Shown here in pieces: positions 1-9,029 of a stretch of DNA of 64,000 nucleotides. Where the stretch lies: assembly GCF_007004545.3 (NCBI RefSeq), contig NZ_CP045503.2:2574501-2638500 (forward strand). Direction: 5' to 3'. The stretch is from Shewanella eurypsychrophilus (GTDB lineage: Bacteria; Pseudomonadota; Gammaproteobacteria; Enterobacterales; Shewanellaceae). Each line of letters opens with the position of its first letter. Within the stretch, counting starts at the first letter, position 1. The notes beneath the pieces are model-generated. The model ran no database searches. It was given only the letters and a program-made list of their open reading frames with translations, and was not told the DNA's origin. Position numbers and translations under genes: made by a program.

Positions 1-1352
1 ATTGCCGAGATAACCGATGGTTTTTCACCCAGATCAATCCCTGTCGTGGTTAAACTGGTAACCGCATCCATTAGGTAAGCATTACCACCGATACGCGCCA
101 TTGGTTCTTCGATACCCTCAAGCTTACCAATAGGCAGTTTAAATTGGCGGCGAATTCGTGCGTAAGCACCAGTGGCTATCGCCGCAGTTTTAATACCGCC
201 AGCAGAGTTAGACGGTAAGGTGATACCTCGACCAACGGATAAACATTCAACCAGCATGCGCCAGCCTTGGCCAGCCATCTCAGGGCCACCTATGATAAAG
301 CTTAATGGAACGAATACTTCGTTGCCTTTAGTGGGACCATTTTGAAACATACAGTTAAGTGGAAAATGGCGACGACCTGTTTCAACACCTTCAATGTCGG
401 TTGGAATGAGGGCACAAGTGATCCCAAATTCTTTTTTATCGCCCAAAAGTTGATCGGGATCTTTAAGCTTAAATGCCAGTCCAAGTACAGTGGCGACAGG
501 AGCCAAAGTTATATAACGTTTGTTCCAGGTGAGTTTCATTCCCAAAATTTCTTCACCTTCCCATTGGCCTTTACACACAATACCAAAGTCAGGAATCGCG
601 CCAGCATCACTGCCAGCCTCTGGACTCGTTAATGCAAAGCAAGGCACTTCTAATCCCTTGGCGAGCCTAGGTAGATAATGATCTTGCTGAGCAGGAGTAC
701 CGTAGTGTTGCAGTAATTCACCAGGGCCTAGTGAGTTTGGCACGCCGACAGTCGAAGCCAGTTCACTGCTCAAGCCTGCTAATTTTTGCAAGACGCGTGA
801 TTGGGCATAGGCTGAGTATTCAAGACCACCGTATTTCTTCTTGATGATCATGGCAAAGAAGCCATGGTCTTTTAAGTATTGCCAAATTTCAGCTGGTAGA
901 TCACCAAGCTGGTGAGAAACCTGATGTTGATTTAACATTTTACAGACTTCTTCGACAGGCCCATCTAAGAAGGCCTGCTCATCGGCACTTAATCTGGCAA
1001 CGGGGTAGTTGTGCAATTTTTTCCAATCAGGGTTTCCTGCAAATAGGTCGGCTTCCCACCATGTTGTACCCGCTTCAATGGCTTCTTTCTCTGTGGAAGA
1101 CATCTCAGGCATGATCCCACGGTAGAGCTTGAGTAATGGCTTAGTGAGCACATTTTTACGGAATGAATTAATATTCAGAGGTAGAGCAATAGCTAAGAAG
1201 ATAATCCATACAAGGGCACTGACTACCTCGGTTGCTGAACCAATAGCCATAACGACAGCGGTGATGATGCTTGATGTGAGCAACGAAACTCTTAGGTAGG
1301 CTAGGGTGCCTAACACAAAAAGAAACGCGATGATCCATAGTATTATTGTCAC
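1..1352 (-). CDS. fadE: Acyl-CoA dehydrogenase FadE, N-terminal part (runs off the window)
   Basis: The first step of beta-oxidation: FAD-dependent conversion of acyl-CoA to 2-enoyl-CoA. The frame is open from a GTG at 1352 to the window edge, about 450 residues of a family whose members are near 815, so the C-terminal half is missing here. The start follows an AAGGAG box with good spacing. Residues 1-60 are strongly hydrophobic (begins [15 protein letters not shown]), as in FadE, which has an N-terminal membrane region before the catalytic core. Further on are family-typical stretches such as [33 protein letters not shown] and [15 protein letters not shown]. The upstream gap carries FadR-like and PsrA-like operators, matching the known control of this gene by fatty-acid-responsive repressors. 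Confidence 0.95.
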   Translation of the reverse strand, partial: MTIILWIIAFLFVLGTLAYLRVSLLTSSIITAVVMAIGSATEVVSALVWIIFLAIALPLNINSFRKNVLTKPLLKLYRGIMPEMSSTEKEAIEAGTTWWEADLFAGNPDWKKLHNYPVARLSADEQAFLDGPVEEVCKMLNQHQVSHQLGDLPAEIWQYLKDHGFFAMIIKKKYGGLEYSAYAQSRVLQKLAGLSSELASTVGVPNSLGPGELLQHYGTPAQQDHYLPRLAKGLEVPCFALTSPEAGSDAGAIPDFGIVCKGQWEGEEILGMKLTWNKRYITLAPVATVLGLAFKLKDPDQLLGDKKEFGITCALIPTDIEGVETGRRHFPLNCMFQNGPTKGNEVFVPLSFIIGGPEMAGQGWRMLVECLSVGRGITLPSNSAGGIKTAAIATGAYARIRRQFKLPIGKLEGIEEPMARIGGNAYLMDAVTSLTTTGIDLGEKPSVISA

Positions 1353-1384
1353 TATTATTCTCCTTAAAATGCGACCTGAATGTT

Positions 1385-1401
1385 ATTTGGTCAGAAATGT
1401 T
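1385..1401 (-). promoter_or_regulatory. FadR-like operator, proximal copy
   Basis: The 17 bases ATTTGGTCAGAAATGTT agree with the E. coli FadR consensus (AACTGGTCGGACCTGTT) at most positions, including TGGTC, the central GA and TGTT. The site lies 33 bases upstream of the fadE GTG, where a repressor would block transcription. Assignment is by motif only. Confidence 0.45.
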
Positions 1402-1424
1402 CTGATCGTTATCACAATTATAGG

Positions 1425-1441
1425 TTGTGGTCTGACCTGTG
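1425..1441 (-). promoter_or_regulatory. FadR-like operator, distal copy
   Basis: TTGTGGTCTGACCTGTG contains the near-perfect core TGGTCTGACCTGT of FadR operators. It lies about 73 bases upstream of fadE, spaced about 40 bases centre to centre from the proximal copy. Two sites in one gap make the call more credible than either alone. Confidence 0.5.
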
Positions 1442-1484
1442 TCGCATAAAATTTAAACCTATGTGAAATTTAATACAAGTTTTT

Positions 1485-1502
1485 TTTAAACATACGTTTA
1501 AA
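1485..1502. promoter_or_regulatory. PsrA-like palindrome between fadE and yafJ
   Basis: TTTAAACATACGTTTAAA is a perfect 7+4+7 palindrome. PsrA, a TetR-type fatty-acid regulator of gamma-proteobacteria, binds sites with CAAAC and GTTTG arms around a four-base spacer; here the outer bases are T/A rather than C/G. It sits between the divergent fadE and yafJ genes, so it could act on either. Confidence 0.4.
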
Positions 1503-1597
1503 AAAATTGTAGAAGACGAGATTCCACTTTGTGCTTCAAATAGTTAGAATATACTTACAATAGAAATCAAAGTCAGATGTATCAAAGGGACGAATTA

Positions 1598-2383
1598 ATG
1601 TGTGAACTCCTTGCTATGAGCGCGAATGTGCCGACGGATATCGTGTTTAGTTTTACCGGCCTAGCTCAAAGAGGTGGTGTCACTGGCCCCCACGTAGATG
1701 GTTGGGGGATAACCTTTTACGAAGGGAAAGGCAGCCGAACATTTAAAGATGCGCGGCCAAGTAGTGAGTCGCATATTGCCGAACTCATTCAAAGCTATCC
1801 TATTAAGAGTGAAGTGGTTGTCAGCCATATTCGTCAGGCTAATCGAGGCTGCGTTTCTCTGGAAAATACCCATCCTTTCACGCGAGAACTATGGGGGCGG
1901 TATTGGACTTATGCCCACAATGGTCAATTGAGTGATTATCAAGACAAGTTTAGAGTATCTAAATTTCAACCTGTTGGTGATACAGATAGCGAGCTGGCAT
2001 TTTGTTGGTTGTTAGAAAAAGTTGTACAAAAATTTGGTGAGCAAGAACCTGCTGATATTATTGCCGTATATCAGTACATTTCAACTTTAGCAGATGAGAT
2101 AAGAGCATTAGGTGTATTTAATATGATCTTATCTGATGGCGAAAATTTGATGAGTTATTGCAGTAATAACTTGTGTTATATCACCCGTAAAGCCCCTTTT
2201 GGCAAGGCAAAGCTGATTGATACTGATGTGGTCATAGACTTTAAGAAAGAGACGACACCGGATGATGTGGTAACAGTGATTGCAACTCGGCCTCTCACGA
2301 AAGATGAAGAGTGGCATATCTTAGCCGCAGGGGATTGGAAACTGTTTCGAAAAGGCCAATTGATACTCGACCAGACTGCTTAA
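1598..2383 (+). CDS. yafJ: YafJ-type class II glutamine amidotransferase
   Basis: A 261-residue protein of the Ntn-hydrolase glutaminase type. I place the start at 1598 rather than the upstream in-frame ATG at 1577, because MCELLAMSANVPTD puts the catalytic cysteine at position 2, as the family requires, and AAAGGGA precedes it. Also visible are VDGWGITFYEG, SHIRQANRG, NTHPFTRELWGRYWTYAHNG (substrate pocket) and a GDTDSELAF motif. The family is a stand-alone glutaminase; its physiological acceptor is not settled. It is divergent from fadE and convergent with the DUF3108 gene. Confidence 0.88.
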   Translation: MCELLAMSANVPTDIVFSFTGLAQRGGVTGPHVDGWGITFYEGKGSRTFKDARPSSESHIAELIQSYPIKSEVVVSHIRQANRGCVSLENTHPFTRELWGRYWTYAHNGQLSDYQDKFRVSKFQPVGDTDSELAFCWLLEKVVQKFGEQEPADIIAVYQYISTLADEIRALGVFNMILSDGENLMSYCSNNLCYITRKAPFGKAKLIDTDVVIDFKKETTPDDVVTVIATRPLTKDEEWHILAAGDWKLFRKGQLILDQTA

Positions 2384-2453
2384 AGCTTGCTTACACTAAG
2401 CGAGCGTTCAGAGCCGAGAAGGCGGGTAAATTGAATCCTGGCAAAACGACTGT

Positions 2454-3221
2454 TTAAGGTTGAACACTCGTTTTTATATTTTCACTTTCAGCCTTTACCG
2501 TTTGTGGTTCTGGGGTAAAGTGGTAGTTAAGTAACTTGATGTCCAGCTGTTTACTGCCTTTTTCAAAATGGGTTAACCGTACGGGTAAATAGGCTAGGTC
2601 AGGCGCCATCCAGAAAAATGTTTGGCGTTTTTTACTGTCTCTAACGACTTCAATCTTGATGGTCTCATAGCTACCACTTTCAATATTCATCCGTTCTTTA
2701 CCTATGATCTTGAAATCATATTCATCGACTTCTCCTTCTTTGACCATGGCATAATGTAACTCTTTCTTACCGTGTGCTAAGTCTAGTCTGAACTGAAGTT
2801 GCACCATCAGCGGATCATAGAGTGTATCGATATAATCAAGTTTAGATCTTTCATCTTTATAACGACTATGTACCACCTCCTGCTCTCTTGCGAAGGCAGC
2901 TTGTTCCTGAAAGCTAGGGCCTGTTCCTTTTCTATTGTGGGTGTAGCGCATAGGACTTAGTTGGTTATTTTCTAAGGTAAAGTCGCTACGTACATTTCGT
3001 CTGTCAGATAGCACCAGTAGACTTACAGCACTGTCGAAGCGGTAATGGTATAAGTTTCCTTCTGCTTGAGGGAGCTGATAACGGGCCTTTCCTAATTCAA
3101 TACTGCCATAATTGACTTGATATTCAGCTGTATGTGGCGTTAAAGGAGTCGGTGAGGCGGCCACTGAGAGGCTGATCAGAAAGAGGTTTGAAACTAATAA
3201 TAGACGTTTGCCAATTGACAA
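2454..3221 (-). CDS. Secreted DUF3108 family protein
   Basis: About 255 residues. A longer open frame begins at 3335, but the TTG at 3221 is the better start: AAGGAG lies six bases before it, and translation gives a clean signal peptide (LSIGKRLLLVSNLFLISL, cleavage near SVAAS). The mature part has the DUF3108 pattern: YQVNYGSIELGKARYQL near the N-terminus, a lipid/LPS-transport-like beta-strand composition, then TLYDPLMVQLQFRLDL, KRQTFFWMAPDLAYLPVRL and a C-terminal KGSKQLDIKLL. Members are periplasmic or outer-membrane-facing proteins of unknown function. The first 38 codons of the longer frame are probably untranslated. Confidence 0.8.
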   Translation of the reverse strand: MSIGKRLLLVSNLFLISLSVAASPTPLTPHTAEYQVNYGSIELGKARYQLPQAEGNLYHYRFDSAVSLLVLSDRRNVRSDFTLENNQLSPMRYTHNRKGTGPSFQEQAAFAREQEVVHSRYKDERSKLDYIDTLYDPLMVQLQFRLDLAHGKKELHYAMVKEGEVDEYDFKIIGKERMNIESGSYETIKIEVVRDSKKRQTFFWMAPDLAYLPVRLTHFEKGSKQLDIKLLNYHFTPEPQTVKAESENIKTSVQP

Positions 3222-3448
3222 TGAAATCTCCTTAACAGGGTGTAATTGACATGAAGTTGAGTCACATCTTAATGAATATAATGCATGAATATTGATGTTA
3301 ATGTGCAACGAGTTAAACTTTTCTCGGTTCAACATGTCATTCTAATTCAGACTAGAGTGACAATACATCTGACACTCGCTTGTCGTTTTGGTTCAACGGC
3401 TAATACTGACTCACGGTTTCTTGAAACCATGATAAATAGAGAGTCGCT

Positions 3449-3853
3449 TTAAAAGGGCAGTTGTAAGACTAATGTCGCCATATCGGGCCGCCATTCAAAT
3501 TTTGCCATCTGGATCTTACCTTTGTGCACTTCAATACCTTCGACTCTGAGTCGTTCAAGCTGATCACGAAACTGAGTCGTATCTGGCTTAAATGAAATCT
3601 TTCCTTGGCTATTGATGACTCTATGCCAAGGCAATTGCAAGCTGTCAGGTGCCATTTTCAACGCTTTAGAGACATATCTTGCCCGTCCAGGTAGACCCGC
3701 TAAATCGGCAATTTTTCCATAGGCGCTCACTTGGCCGCTTGGGATCATTGCCACAATAAACCAGATTTTTTCACTCGCAGATAAGCTGTTAGCGACAGGC
3801 TGATGCTCTGGGTGATAAAAATTTGGCTGAGTGCTACCCATGTTGTTGATCAT
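3449..3853 (-). CDS. atl: Alkyltransferase-like protein (ATL), MGMT-fold DNA repair factor
   Basis: A 134-residue protein with the C-terminal fold of O6-alkylguanine-DNA alkyltransferases. The motif normally PCHRV reads PWHRVIN, with Trp76 in place of the alkyl-accepting cysteine. That substitution defines the ATL group, which binds O6-alkylguanine and flips it out but cannot transfer the alkyl group, and instead hands the lesion to nucleotide excision repair. The helix-turn-helix/recognition stretch IPSGQVSAYGKIADLAGLPG and the following RYVSKAL (arginine finger region) are intact. ATG at 3841 is an alternative start. The E. coli relative is YbaZ. Confidence 0.9.
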   Translation of the reverse strand: MINNMGSTQPNFYHPEHQPVANSLSASEKIWFIVAMIPSGQVSAYGKIADLAGLPGRARYVSKALKMAPDSLQLPWHRVINSQGKISFKPDTTQFRDQLERLRVEGIEVHKGKIQMAKFEWRPDMATLVLQLPF

Positions 3854-3884
3854 CTAATGATATCCAGCATCCAGATGTATGAAG

Positions 3885-4034
3885 TCACTTCATCATATCT
3901 TTTTCACTGTAAACTCGCCAGTTAGAAGCTATTTTCGTGTAACCTTTTGGTACGCCTGTTGGTTTTTGCTCTCTTTTGGGTTCGGCTTGTTTGTTAGGTG
4001 TAATTTTTTGTAAGAATGCTTGCGTATCAGTTGC
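3885..4034 (-). other. Open frame without a normal start, possible small gene or relic
   Basis: Read on the minus strand, this frame is open for 49 codons after a TAA at 4035-4037 and ends at a TGA at 3885. It encodes a basic peptide containing PNKQAEPKREQ, then PTGVPKGYTKIASNWRVYSE. The composition looks protein-like, but I find no ATG, GTG or TTG in the frame. A GAGAGG box lies upstream in front of an ATT in another frame. It may be a gene with a rare start, one spoiled by a frameshift, or chance. Confidence 0.2.
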
Positions 4035-4070
4035 TTACTCGTAATAATCCTCTCTTTTGCGGTGTGACTT

Positions 4071-4781
4071 ATGTTGTATATCTCTTTATCTTCCCGATAT
4101 GTAGGCGTTCTAGTCTGTTCTTTTCCTCTATTATTTTTGTCCGTGAGTCAGGCTCAAGAAGGACGTCATATCGCAGATCCGTTAAACATAAGTAACGCAT
4201 ATGGCTTCGGATTTGATGCTGATACATTAAAAGTTGGCGGGAGATTGGGTGGTGAGAATCAAAGTCTAGCCATTAATAGCAATTTTGCCGGGGACAAATG
4301 GGCATTGTCTTATCTGTATGTTTCACAGCCATCTGCTGTCACAGTGTCAGATTCTTGGAATGTTAGTGCTTCGATTGATCACGGTAAAACGAAAACAGAT
4401 GAAGGAAGTTTTAGTCACTATCAATATCAGTTAGGCATGATCAAAGAATATAAAGGTTGGCTCAACACGTCGGTATACAGTGAATTGGCCGCAAACTTTC
4501 TGGATGTAGACAGTATTAGTAACAATGACAGTCTCGCCGTTAAATGGCGTTTATCAGTCCTAAAACCTTGGGATCCACGTTGGTACAACCAATTTGCAAC
4601 AGAGATAACCGCCTCTATCGATGGCAGTGAGCGTTATGGAGGGCTGGCAAATATCGCTGTCGGCTATCGATTAACTCATCAATGGTCTTGGGAGCTAGGC
4701 TATCAATATCAAGTTGTCAGGTTTAACGGATTGACTAGAGAAGACACTCAATGGTTATTAGGCATGAAGTCCCAATTTTAG
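4071..4781 (+). CDS. Putative outer-membrane beta-barrel protein, function unknown
   Basis: 236 residues, not recognised as a named family. A signal peptide is clear (VGVLVCSFPLLFLSVSQAQ, cleavage before EGRH). The mature protein alternates polar and hydrophobic residues in short strands and ends in an aromatic-rich strand, WLLGMKSQF, with the C-terminal phenylalanine typical of BamA-recognised barrels. Strand-like stretches include GYRLTHQWSWELGYQYQVV. Eight to ten strands would fit the length. It stands alone between convergent and divergent genes, with no operon partner. Confidence 0.65.
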   Translation: MLYISLSSRYVGVLVCSFPLLFLSVSQAQEGRHIADPLNISNAYGFGFDADTLKVGGRLGGENQSLAINSNFAGDKWALSYLYVSQPSAVTVSDSWNVSASIDHGKTKTDEGSFSHYQYQLGMIKEYKGWLNTSVYSELAANFLDVDSISNNDSLAVKWRLSVLKPWDPRWYNQFATEITASIDGSERYGGLANIAVGYRLTHQWSWELGYQYQVVRFNGLTREDTQWLLGMKSQF

Positions 4782-4918
4782 AGGCTAAGGTAAAGCATAA
4801 ATTGATCCGCTAATTTCTATCTATGAGTTGTTTCAACATTGAGTAGTGGCGTTAACACCACTACTCGTTTGGTTTTACCAAGATAAAGATGGTTAAATCG
4901 GGTCTAGTTTTCCATGGG

Positions 4919-6640
4919 TTATACCGCTTCAGTATTCTGCTTCAAACTTGGATCCTCATAGGTTTTCATGACGCCAAACTTATGAAATAGCACTAAACCA
5001 ATGGCCGTTATTAGTCCGAAAAACCCGATGATATACCACATCAGATCGGGCCTTTGTGCTTGCTTGGCCACTTCTGAATATAGATAACCAGAAAGTGGGC
5101 CCGCCAGAAGAAAGCCGATTGCAGAAGAGACAAAGTAATAACCCATAAACATGGCCTTTTTATCATGGGGTGCAAAGCTAGCCACGTACTCCTGACTCTT
5201 AGGTGAGGCCACCATCTCTCCAATCGAAAACACCAGAATAGACGTCAATACCATGACTCCTCCCATAATTGCACCGTGTGCAACGCCGCCGAGTGCTGTG
5301 CCAATGGCAATAATTACAGTACCTGCGACCAACACTGGTAAAGCTTGGAATTTTTCTGCAATACGGCTAACAACTAACTGCAGCACCACGATAGAAAGAA
5401 AGTTAAGACCAATCATATATTCAGGGTTTATTTGCCGATATTGTGCTGACCAAGATTCAGCATAGTGTTGTGCTTGAGAGGGGTCCGTTGCTATTGCTGC
5501 TAATCCACTGTTTATCTCGGCTACAGGTACCATGACTTTATAATGCACAAGATCGAAATAAGCGGATTGGGCCGTGAGCTCTTGATTTACCATTGCAGCT
5601 GATAGTCGTGTCAGTTCAGTTTGCAAGCTGCTTAGGTCGACTGGCGCTAAAAAGCTTAACAGGTTGGGGTAGGAAGAGAGCATGGCAATTAAATCTGATG
5701 TGTCGACAAAGTCACGTATGTAAATGGGTAGGGTGATAAATATTTGCTGATAAACCATCCAGAAACCAGACAAGATTAATAAGTAGATCACAAACGGCTT
5801 ATTGCCGATGGTAATTTTCTGTTTGTACCAGGCTAAGTTGAGATCATTTTTAGCTTGCAAGTTCCATACGTAATGTCCAACAAACCAGGCAAGATAGATA
5901 ATGAGTGTTGTTTGCCCCGAAATCCATTTCGCGCCAAATGACATTAAAATGATCAAGCTGCCAAAAAATAGGATGGCGAATCTTATATTTCCCAAGACTT
6001 CCTGGATATCAGAGAAAACGGCCTTTAAGGGCTTACCTTTTTGCGCTTCTTGATCTGTGGGTTCCTTGTAGAAAAGCAGAGCTGGAATGAAGTTTACGGC
6101 TATCCAAAATGAAGACATGATAAACACCCAATCCCAACTGATAGCACGTACATAACCCGCGATAAACGGGCCTAGGAAGCCGCCAATGTTGACCATCATG
6201 TAGAAAATGCCGAAACCCAGTCCTCGGTTTGTTTTATCTGTGGTCCTTGCAACAGTGCCTGTTACAACGGGCTTAAAGCAGGCTGCACCGAGAGCGACTC
6301 CCATAAACGCAATAAAGAAGCCGGCAAACGTATCGACTTGTCCCAAAATGAAGTAACTAGGACACATGATCACATAGGAAATTAAAAACATTCTCCGATA
6401 GCCATAACGATCAGCAAGCGCCCCGGTCACGACGGGAAATAGATACAGGAAGAAGGGGATCATCCCTTGCAGTAACCCTCTTTCTTGTTCACTAAAGCCT
6501 AATCCTCCTTGATGAGAGGGAGAGGTCATGTAAAGAGACGATAGTGTAAAGAATCCATACCAGGCAAGGCGTTCAAATATCTCCATGGTATTGGCAACGA
6601 AGAAGGTTTTAGGCAAGGGCGTTCGAGTCACTTGGGTCAT
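4919..6640 (-). CDS. Major facilitator transporter of the POT/PTR2 (peptide) type
   Basis: 573 residues with about 14 hydrophobic segments, an inner-membrane symporter. The first helix carries METIFER-like residues: E20-x-x-E23-R24 followed by LAWYG, matching the ExxER motif that couples protons in oligopeptide transporters. The MFS loop signature GALADRYGYRRMF follows helix 2-3. A long hydrophilic insert at about residues 325-400 (LSSLQTELTRLSAAM and onward) separates the two halves and is unusual for small POT proteins. The ATG is preceded by AGGAAG. The substrate could be di- or tripeptides, but this is inferred from the motif. The gene is monocistronic as far as can be seen. Confidence 0.72.
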   Translation of the reverse strand: MTQVTRTPLPKTFFVANTMEIFERLAWYGFFTLSSLYMTSPSHQGGLGFSEQERGLLQGMIPFFLYLFPVVTGALADRYGYRRMFLISYVIMCPSYFILGQVDTFAGFFIAFMGVALGAACFKPVVTGTVARTTDKTNRGLGFGIFYMMVNIGGFLGPFIAGYVRAISWDWVFIMSSFWIAVNFIPALLFYKEPTDQEAQKGKPLKAVFSDIQEVLGNIRFAILFFGSLIILMSFGAKWISGQTTLIIYLAWFVGHYVWNLQAKNDLNLAWYKQKITIGNKPFVIYLLILSGFWMVYQQIFITLPIYIRDFVDTSDLIAMLSSYPNLLSFLAPVDLSSLQTELTRLSAAMVNQELTAQSAYFDLVHYKVMVPVAEINSGLAAIATDPSQAQHYAESWSAQYRQINPEYMIGLNFLSIVVLQLVVSRIAEKFQALPVLVAGTVIIAIGTALGGVAHGAIMGGVMVLTSILVFSIGEMVASPKSQEYVASFAPHDKKAMFMGYYFVSSAIGFLLAGPLSGYLYSEVAKQAQRPDLMWYIIGFFGLITAIGLVLFHKFGVMKTYEDPSLKQNTEAV

Positions 6641-6823
6641 GCTACTTCCTGTATATTTTATACAATTTAACCTATGCTAACGAGATATAGCATGGATATC
6701 AAGCAATGTGACATATTCGTTAACATTCACAGCAATTACTCAGATAAGATCGGTGCTAGACAGTTGCCTTTAGCTGTTATTCGGTCATAATGACGCCAAA
6801 TTTTCTCATTATGTGATCTGTAA

Positions 6824-7315
6824 ATGGCTGTGCTCGATATTTTAACAATTCCTGATGAACGCCTTAAGCGTAAAGCCCGCCCAGTTGAAAATATTGATGA
6901 TGTACAAGCATTCATCGATGACTTACTTGAAACCATGTACGATACGGAAGATGGTATTGGCTTAGCTGCCACGCAAGTGGGTAGTCAACATGCCATATTA
7001 GTTATCGATCTATCTGAAGACAGAGATCAACCTCAGGTACTGATTAATCCTGAAATCGTATCGTCAGATGGTGATTTTGTCGGGGAAGAGGGATGTTTAT
7101 CTATTCCTGGTTATCGCGCTAAAGTATCAAGAAGTGAAAAAGTCACTGTGAAGGCATTAGATCGTACCGGACAAGCGTTTGAAATAGAAACGGATACGTT
7201 TTTAGCTATCGTGCTGCAACATGAGATGGATCATTTAAATGGGATTGTGTTTACCGATCATCTTTCAAAGTTAAAACAACAAATCGCACTTAAAAAAGTA
7301 AAGAAGAATCGATAA
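6824..7315 (+). CDS. def: Peptide deformylase
   Basis: Removes the N-formyl group from nascent proteins, using a metal ion (usually iron). All three family motifs are present: GIGLAATQ at 44-51, EGCLS with metal ligand Cys91, and HEMDH with ligands His133 and His137 and catalytic Glu134. At 163 residues it is a normal-length enzyme. It is not next to fmt (methionyl-tRNA formyltransferase), unlike the classical def gene, so this is probably a second copy of def in the genome. It is convergent with the sensor kinase gene, whose stop lies only 17 bases away. Confidence 0.95.
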   Translation: MAVLDILTIPDERLKRKARPVENIDDVQAFIDDLLETMYDTEDGIGLAATQVGSQHAILVIDLSEDRDQPQVLINPEIVSSDGDFVGEEGCLSIPGYRAKVSRSEKVTVKALDRTGQAFEIETDTFLAIVLQHEMDHLNGIVFTDHLSKLKQQIALKKVKKNR

Positions 7316-7331
7316 ATACTGCCAGTTATTA

Positions 7332-8774
7332 TCAACAAACAGAGCTAGACAGTTTTCTAGTTCTCACCTGAGTTTTACCGCTATGCTTTGGTTTAAGCGG
7401 TAAGCTTAGGCTGATACAAAATCCCCCCTGTTCAACATTCCTAGCGTGAACTTCTCCGCCCAGTAGCTTTATGCTTTGCTTGACGATAGCGAGTCCTAGC
7501 CCATAGCCACCTTGACTAGAATGTCTTGCCTCATCCATTCGGGTAAATGGGTTAAAAATATTATCCAATTCAGATTCTGAGATCCCAAGCCCATCATCCT
7601 CGATATCGATGATGCACGTCTCCTCATCTATACGTGTACTTATGATCACAGTACAGTTATTACCTGCGTATTTTAATGCGTTTCTCAGTATGTTATCGAT
7701 AGCTCTAATGAGAAAATTTATGTCGGTAATGATATTGACTTCAACAGCCGCTAAATTCCAACTTATGGTTTGAGTGTCTTTGGCTTCAAATTGAATATCC
7801 TTGAGTACTTTGGTTCTGATGGTGTTTAGTGGAACTGATGACAGTGTTAATTTAACATAAGCATTATTCAATCTACTGTAATCAAGAATACTGTTAATTA
7901 ATGAGGCCATCTGTTGATTTTCATGCTCCAAACGGGAGAGGTTTTTTTGTTGTTGCTCATTGGCTTGCTTCGACAGTAGGTGGAGTGCTAACTCCTGACG
8001 TGCAAGTGGGGTTCTTAACTCATGAGAGACATCTCTTAATAACCGCTTTTGGTTTTGCATCGCGTTTTGCAGTTGTTCAGCCATATAATCAAATTCGGTA
8101 GCGAGATGGTAAAACTCGGTTTCTTTTACAGAGAAATGTTGTGAGATCCTAGTATCAAGCTGCCCACCGGCTAGTGCCTGGGTGCCTTTTTTAAGGTGTG
8201 TCAAAGGGGTAATTAAATAGCGAGTTAATATAGAGGTAAATACCAATAAAACGGATATTCCTACCAGTAATCTAATTAACCATAAGCTCTGAGTGAGCTT
8301 TTGCGCCGGATGCAGCTCAGGAATCAATTGTACGACGAGTGTTAATGGGGATGCTGAGTTTATGGCATTAACAAGAGGGATCCCGATGAGGGGCTTCCTG
8401 ACACTGTCTCCCATAGGCAAGTGAAGTTGCCTCATATATTGCAATTTAAAAATAAAATGCGGGTGCATCTCAGCTTGGGTGATTGAGCGAAGATTTTCGT
8501 CCAACACATATACCCTAAAACTTTGATTTTTTTCCCAAGTTGCAAGGCTCAATAAATCTTTAGCGTTAATTAATTCTGTGGCTTGATTAGCAAGTTGAGT
8601 CAGCTCTGCTTGAGTCGAGCCAGGCAGCGTTAGCAAACGATTGATCACAACTCTTTCAATCCCAGTTGCTATCAGTAAAATAGCCAATAAAGATAAGGCG
8701 AAATAGCTAAAAATCTTGACTTGAAGTCGCGAAAATAAGCCTGATAAAGGAATGAACATAGGGCTATACTGCAC
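7332..8774 (-). CDS. Orphan membrane sensor histidine kinase
   Basis: 480 residues. Transmembrane helices at about 20-40 and 165-185 bracket a periplasmic sensor domain of about 125 residues. A HAMP linker follows (ITPLTHLKKGTQALAGG), then the phosphoacceptor box RDVSHELRTPLARQ with His251, N box RNALKYA, G1 DDGLGI, F-box NPFTRMDEARH and G2 YGLGLAIV. All catalytic boxes are intact, so it should autophosphorylate. The overall plan resembles CpxA-type kinases. No response regulator is adjacent on either side, so the partner must be encoded elsewhere. ATG at 8759 is an alternative start; neither has a strong ribosome site. Confidence 0.9.
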   Translation of the reverse strand: MQYSPMFIPLSGLFSRLQVKIFSYFALSLLAILLIATGIERVVINRLLTLPGSTQAELTQLANQATELINAKDLLSLATWEKNQSFRVYVLDENLRSITQAEMHPHFIFKLQYMRQLHLPMGDSVRKPLIGIPLVNAINSASPLTLVVQLIPELHPAQKLTQSLWLIRLLVGISVLLVFTSILTRYLITPLTHLKKGTQALAGGQLDTRISQHFSVKETEFYHLATEFDYMAEQLQNAMQNQKRLLRDVSHELRTPLARQELALHLLSKQANEQQQKNLSRLEHENQQMASLINSILDYSRLNNAYVKLTLSSVPLNTIRTKVLKDIQFEAKDTQTISWNLAAVEVNIITDINFLIRAIDNILRNALKYAGNNCTVIISTRIDEETCIIDIEDDGLGISESELDNIFNPFTRMDEARHSSQGGYGLGLAIVKQSIKLLGGEVHARNVEQGGFCISLSLPLKPKHSGKTQVRTRKLSSSVC

Positions 8775-8969
8775 TCTTTAGAAAAGGTAACTTGATTTGT
8801 TAATGATAATTGTTCGTATCGATATTATCTTAGAATGAATCGATTACCTAGATAATTAGGCAAAAAATGAGAGATATGTTTGGCTTGTAAGCTTTTAATT
8901 TATCGAATCAGTTTAGCCTGAAATTTTACCCGTCTTAAGTTAATGCTAACTTGCTCAGGGCATGATATT

Positions 8970-9029
8970 TAGAGAGTAAAATTGTACTTAGATAATAAAA
9001 ATTGTATTTAGAGAATAAAAATTGAATAT
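8970..9029 (+). repeat. Three imperfect 20-bp direct repeats running into a TTG start
   Basis: Units begin at 8970, 8990 and 9010; each resembles AGAGAATAAAAATTGTATTT. The third unit supplies the AGAGA box and the TTG start codon of the downstream DTW gene, and the first two offer the same arrangement of a purine box and TTG. Confidence 0.6.

Noticed and set aside
2385..2405. Hairpin between yafJ and DUF3108 gene
   Set aside because: Seven pairs including one G-T and no T-tract on either strand, so it is too weak to call a terminator.
3222..3335. 38-codon upstream extension of the DUF3108 gene
   Set aside because: It would bury the signal peptide; the TTG at 3221 has an AAGGAG box and gives a clean signal sequence.
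8795..8830. Possible Fur box (TGATAATTGTTCGTATCG) upstream of the sensor kinase
   Set aside because: Only one arm resembles the GATAAT repeat and no iron-related gene is adjacent.
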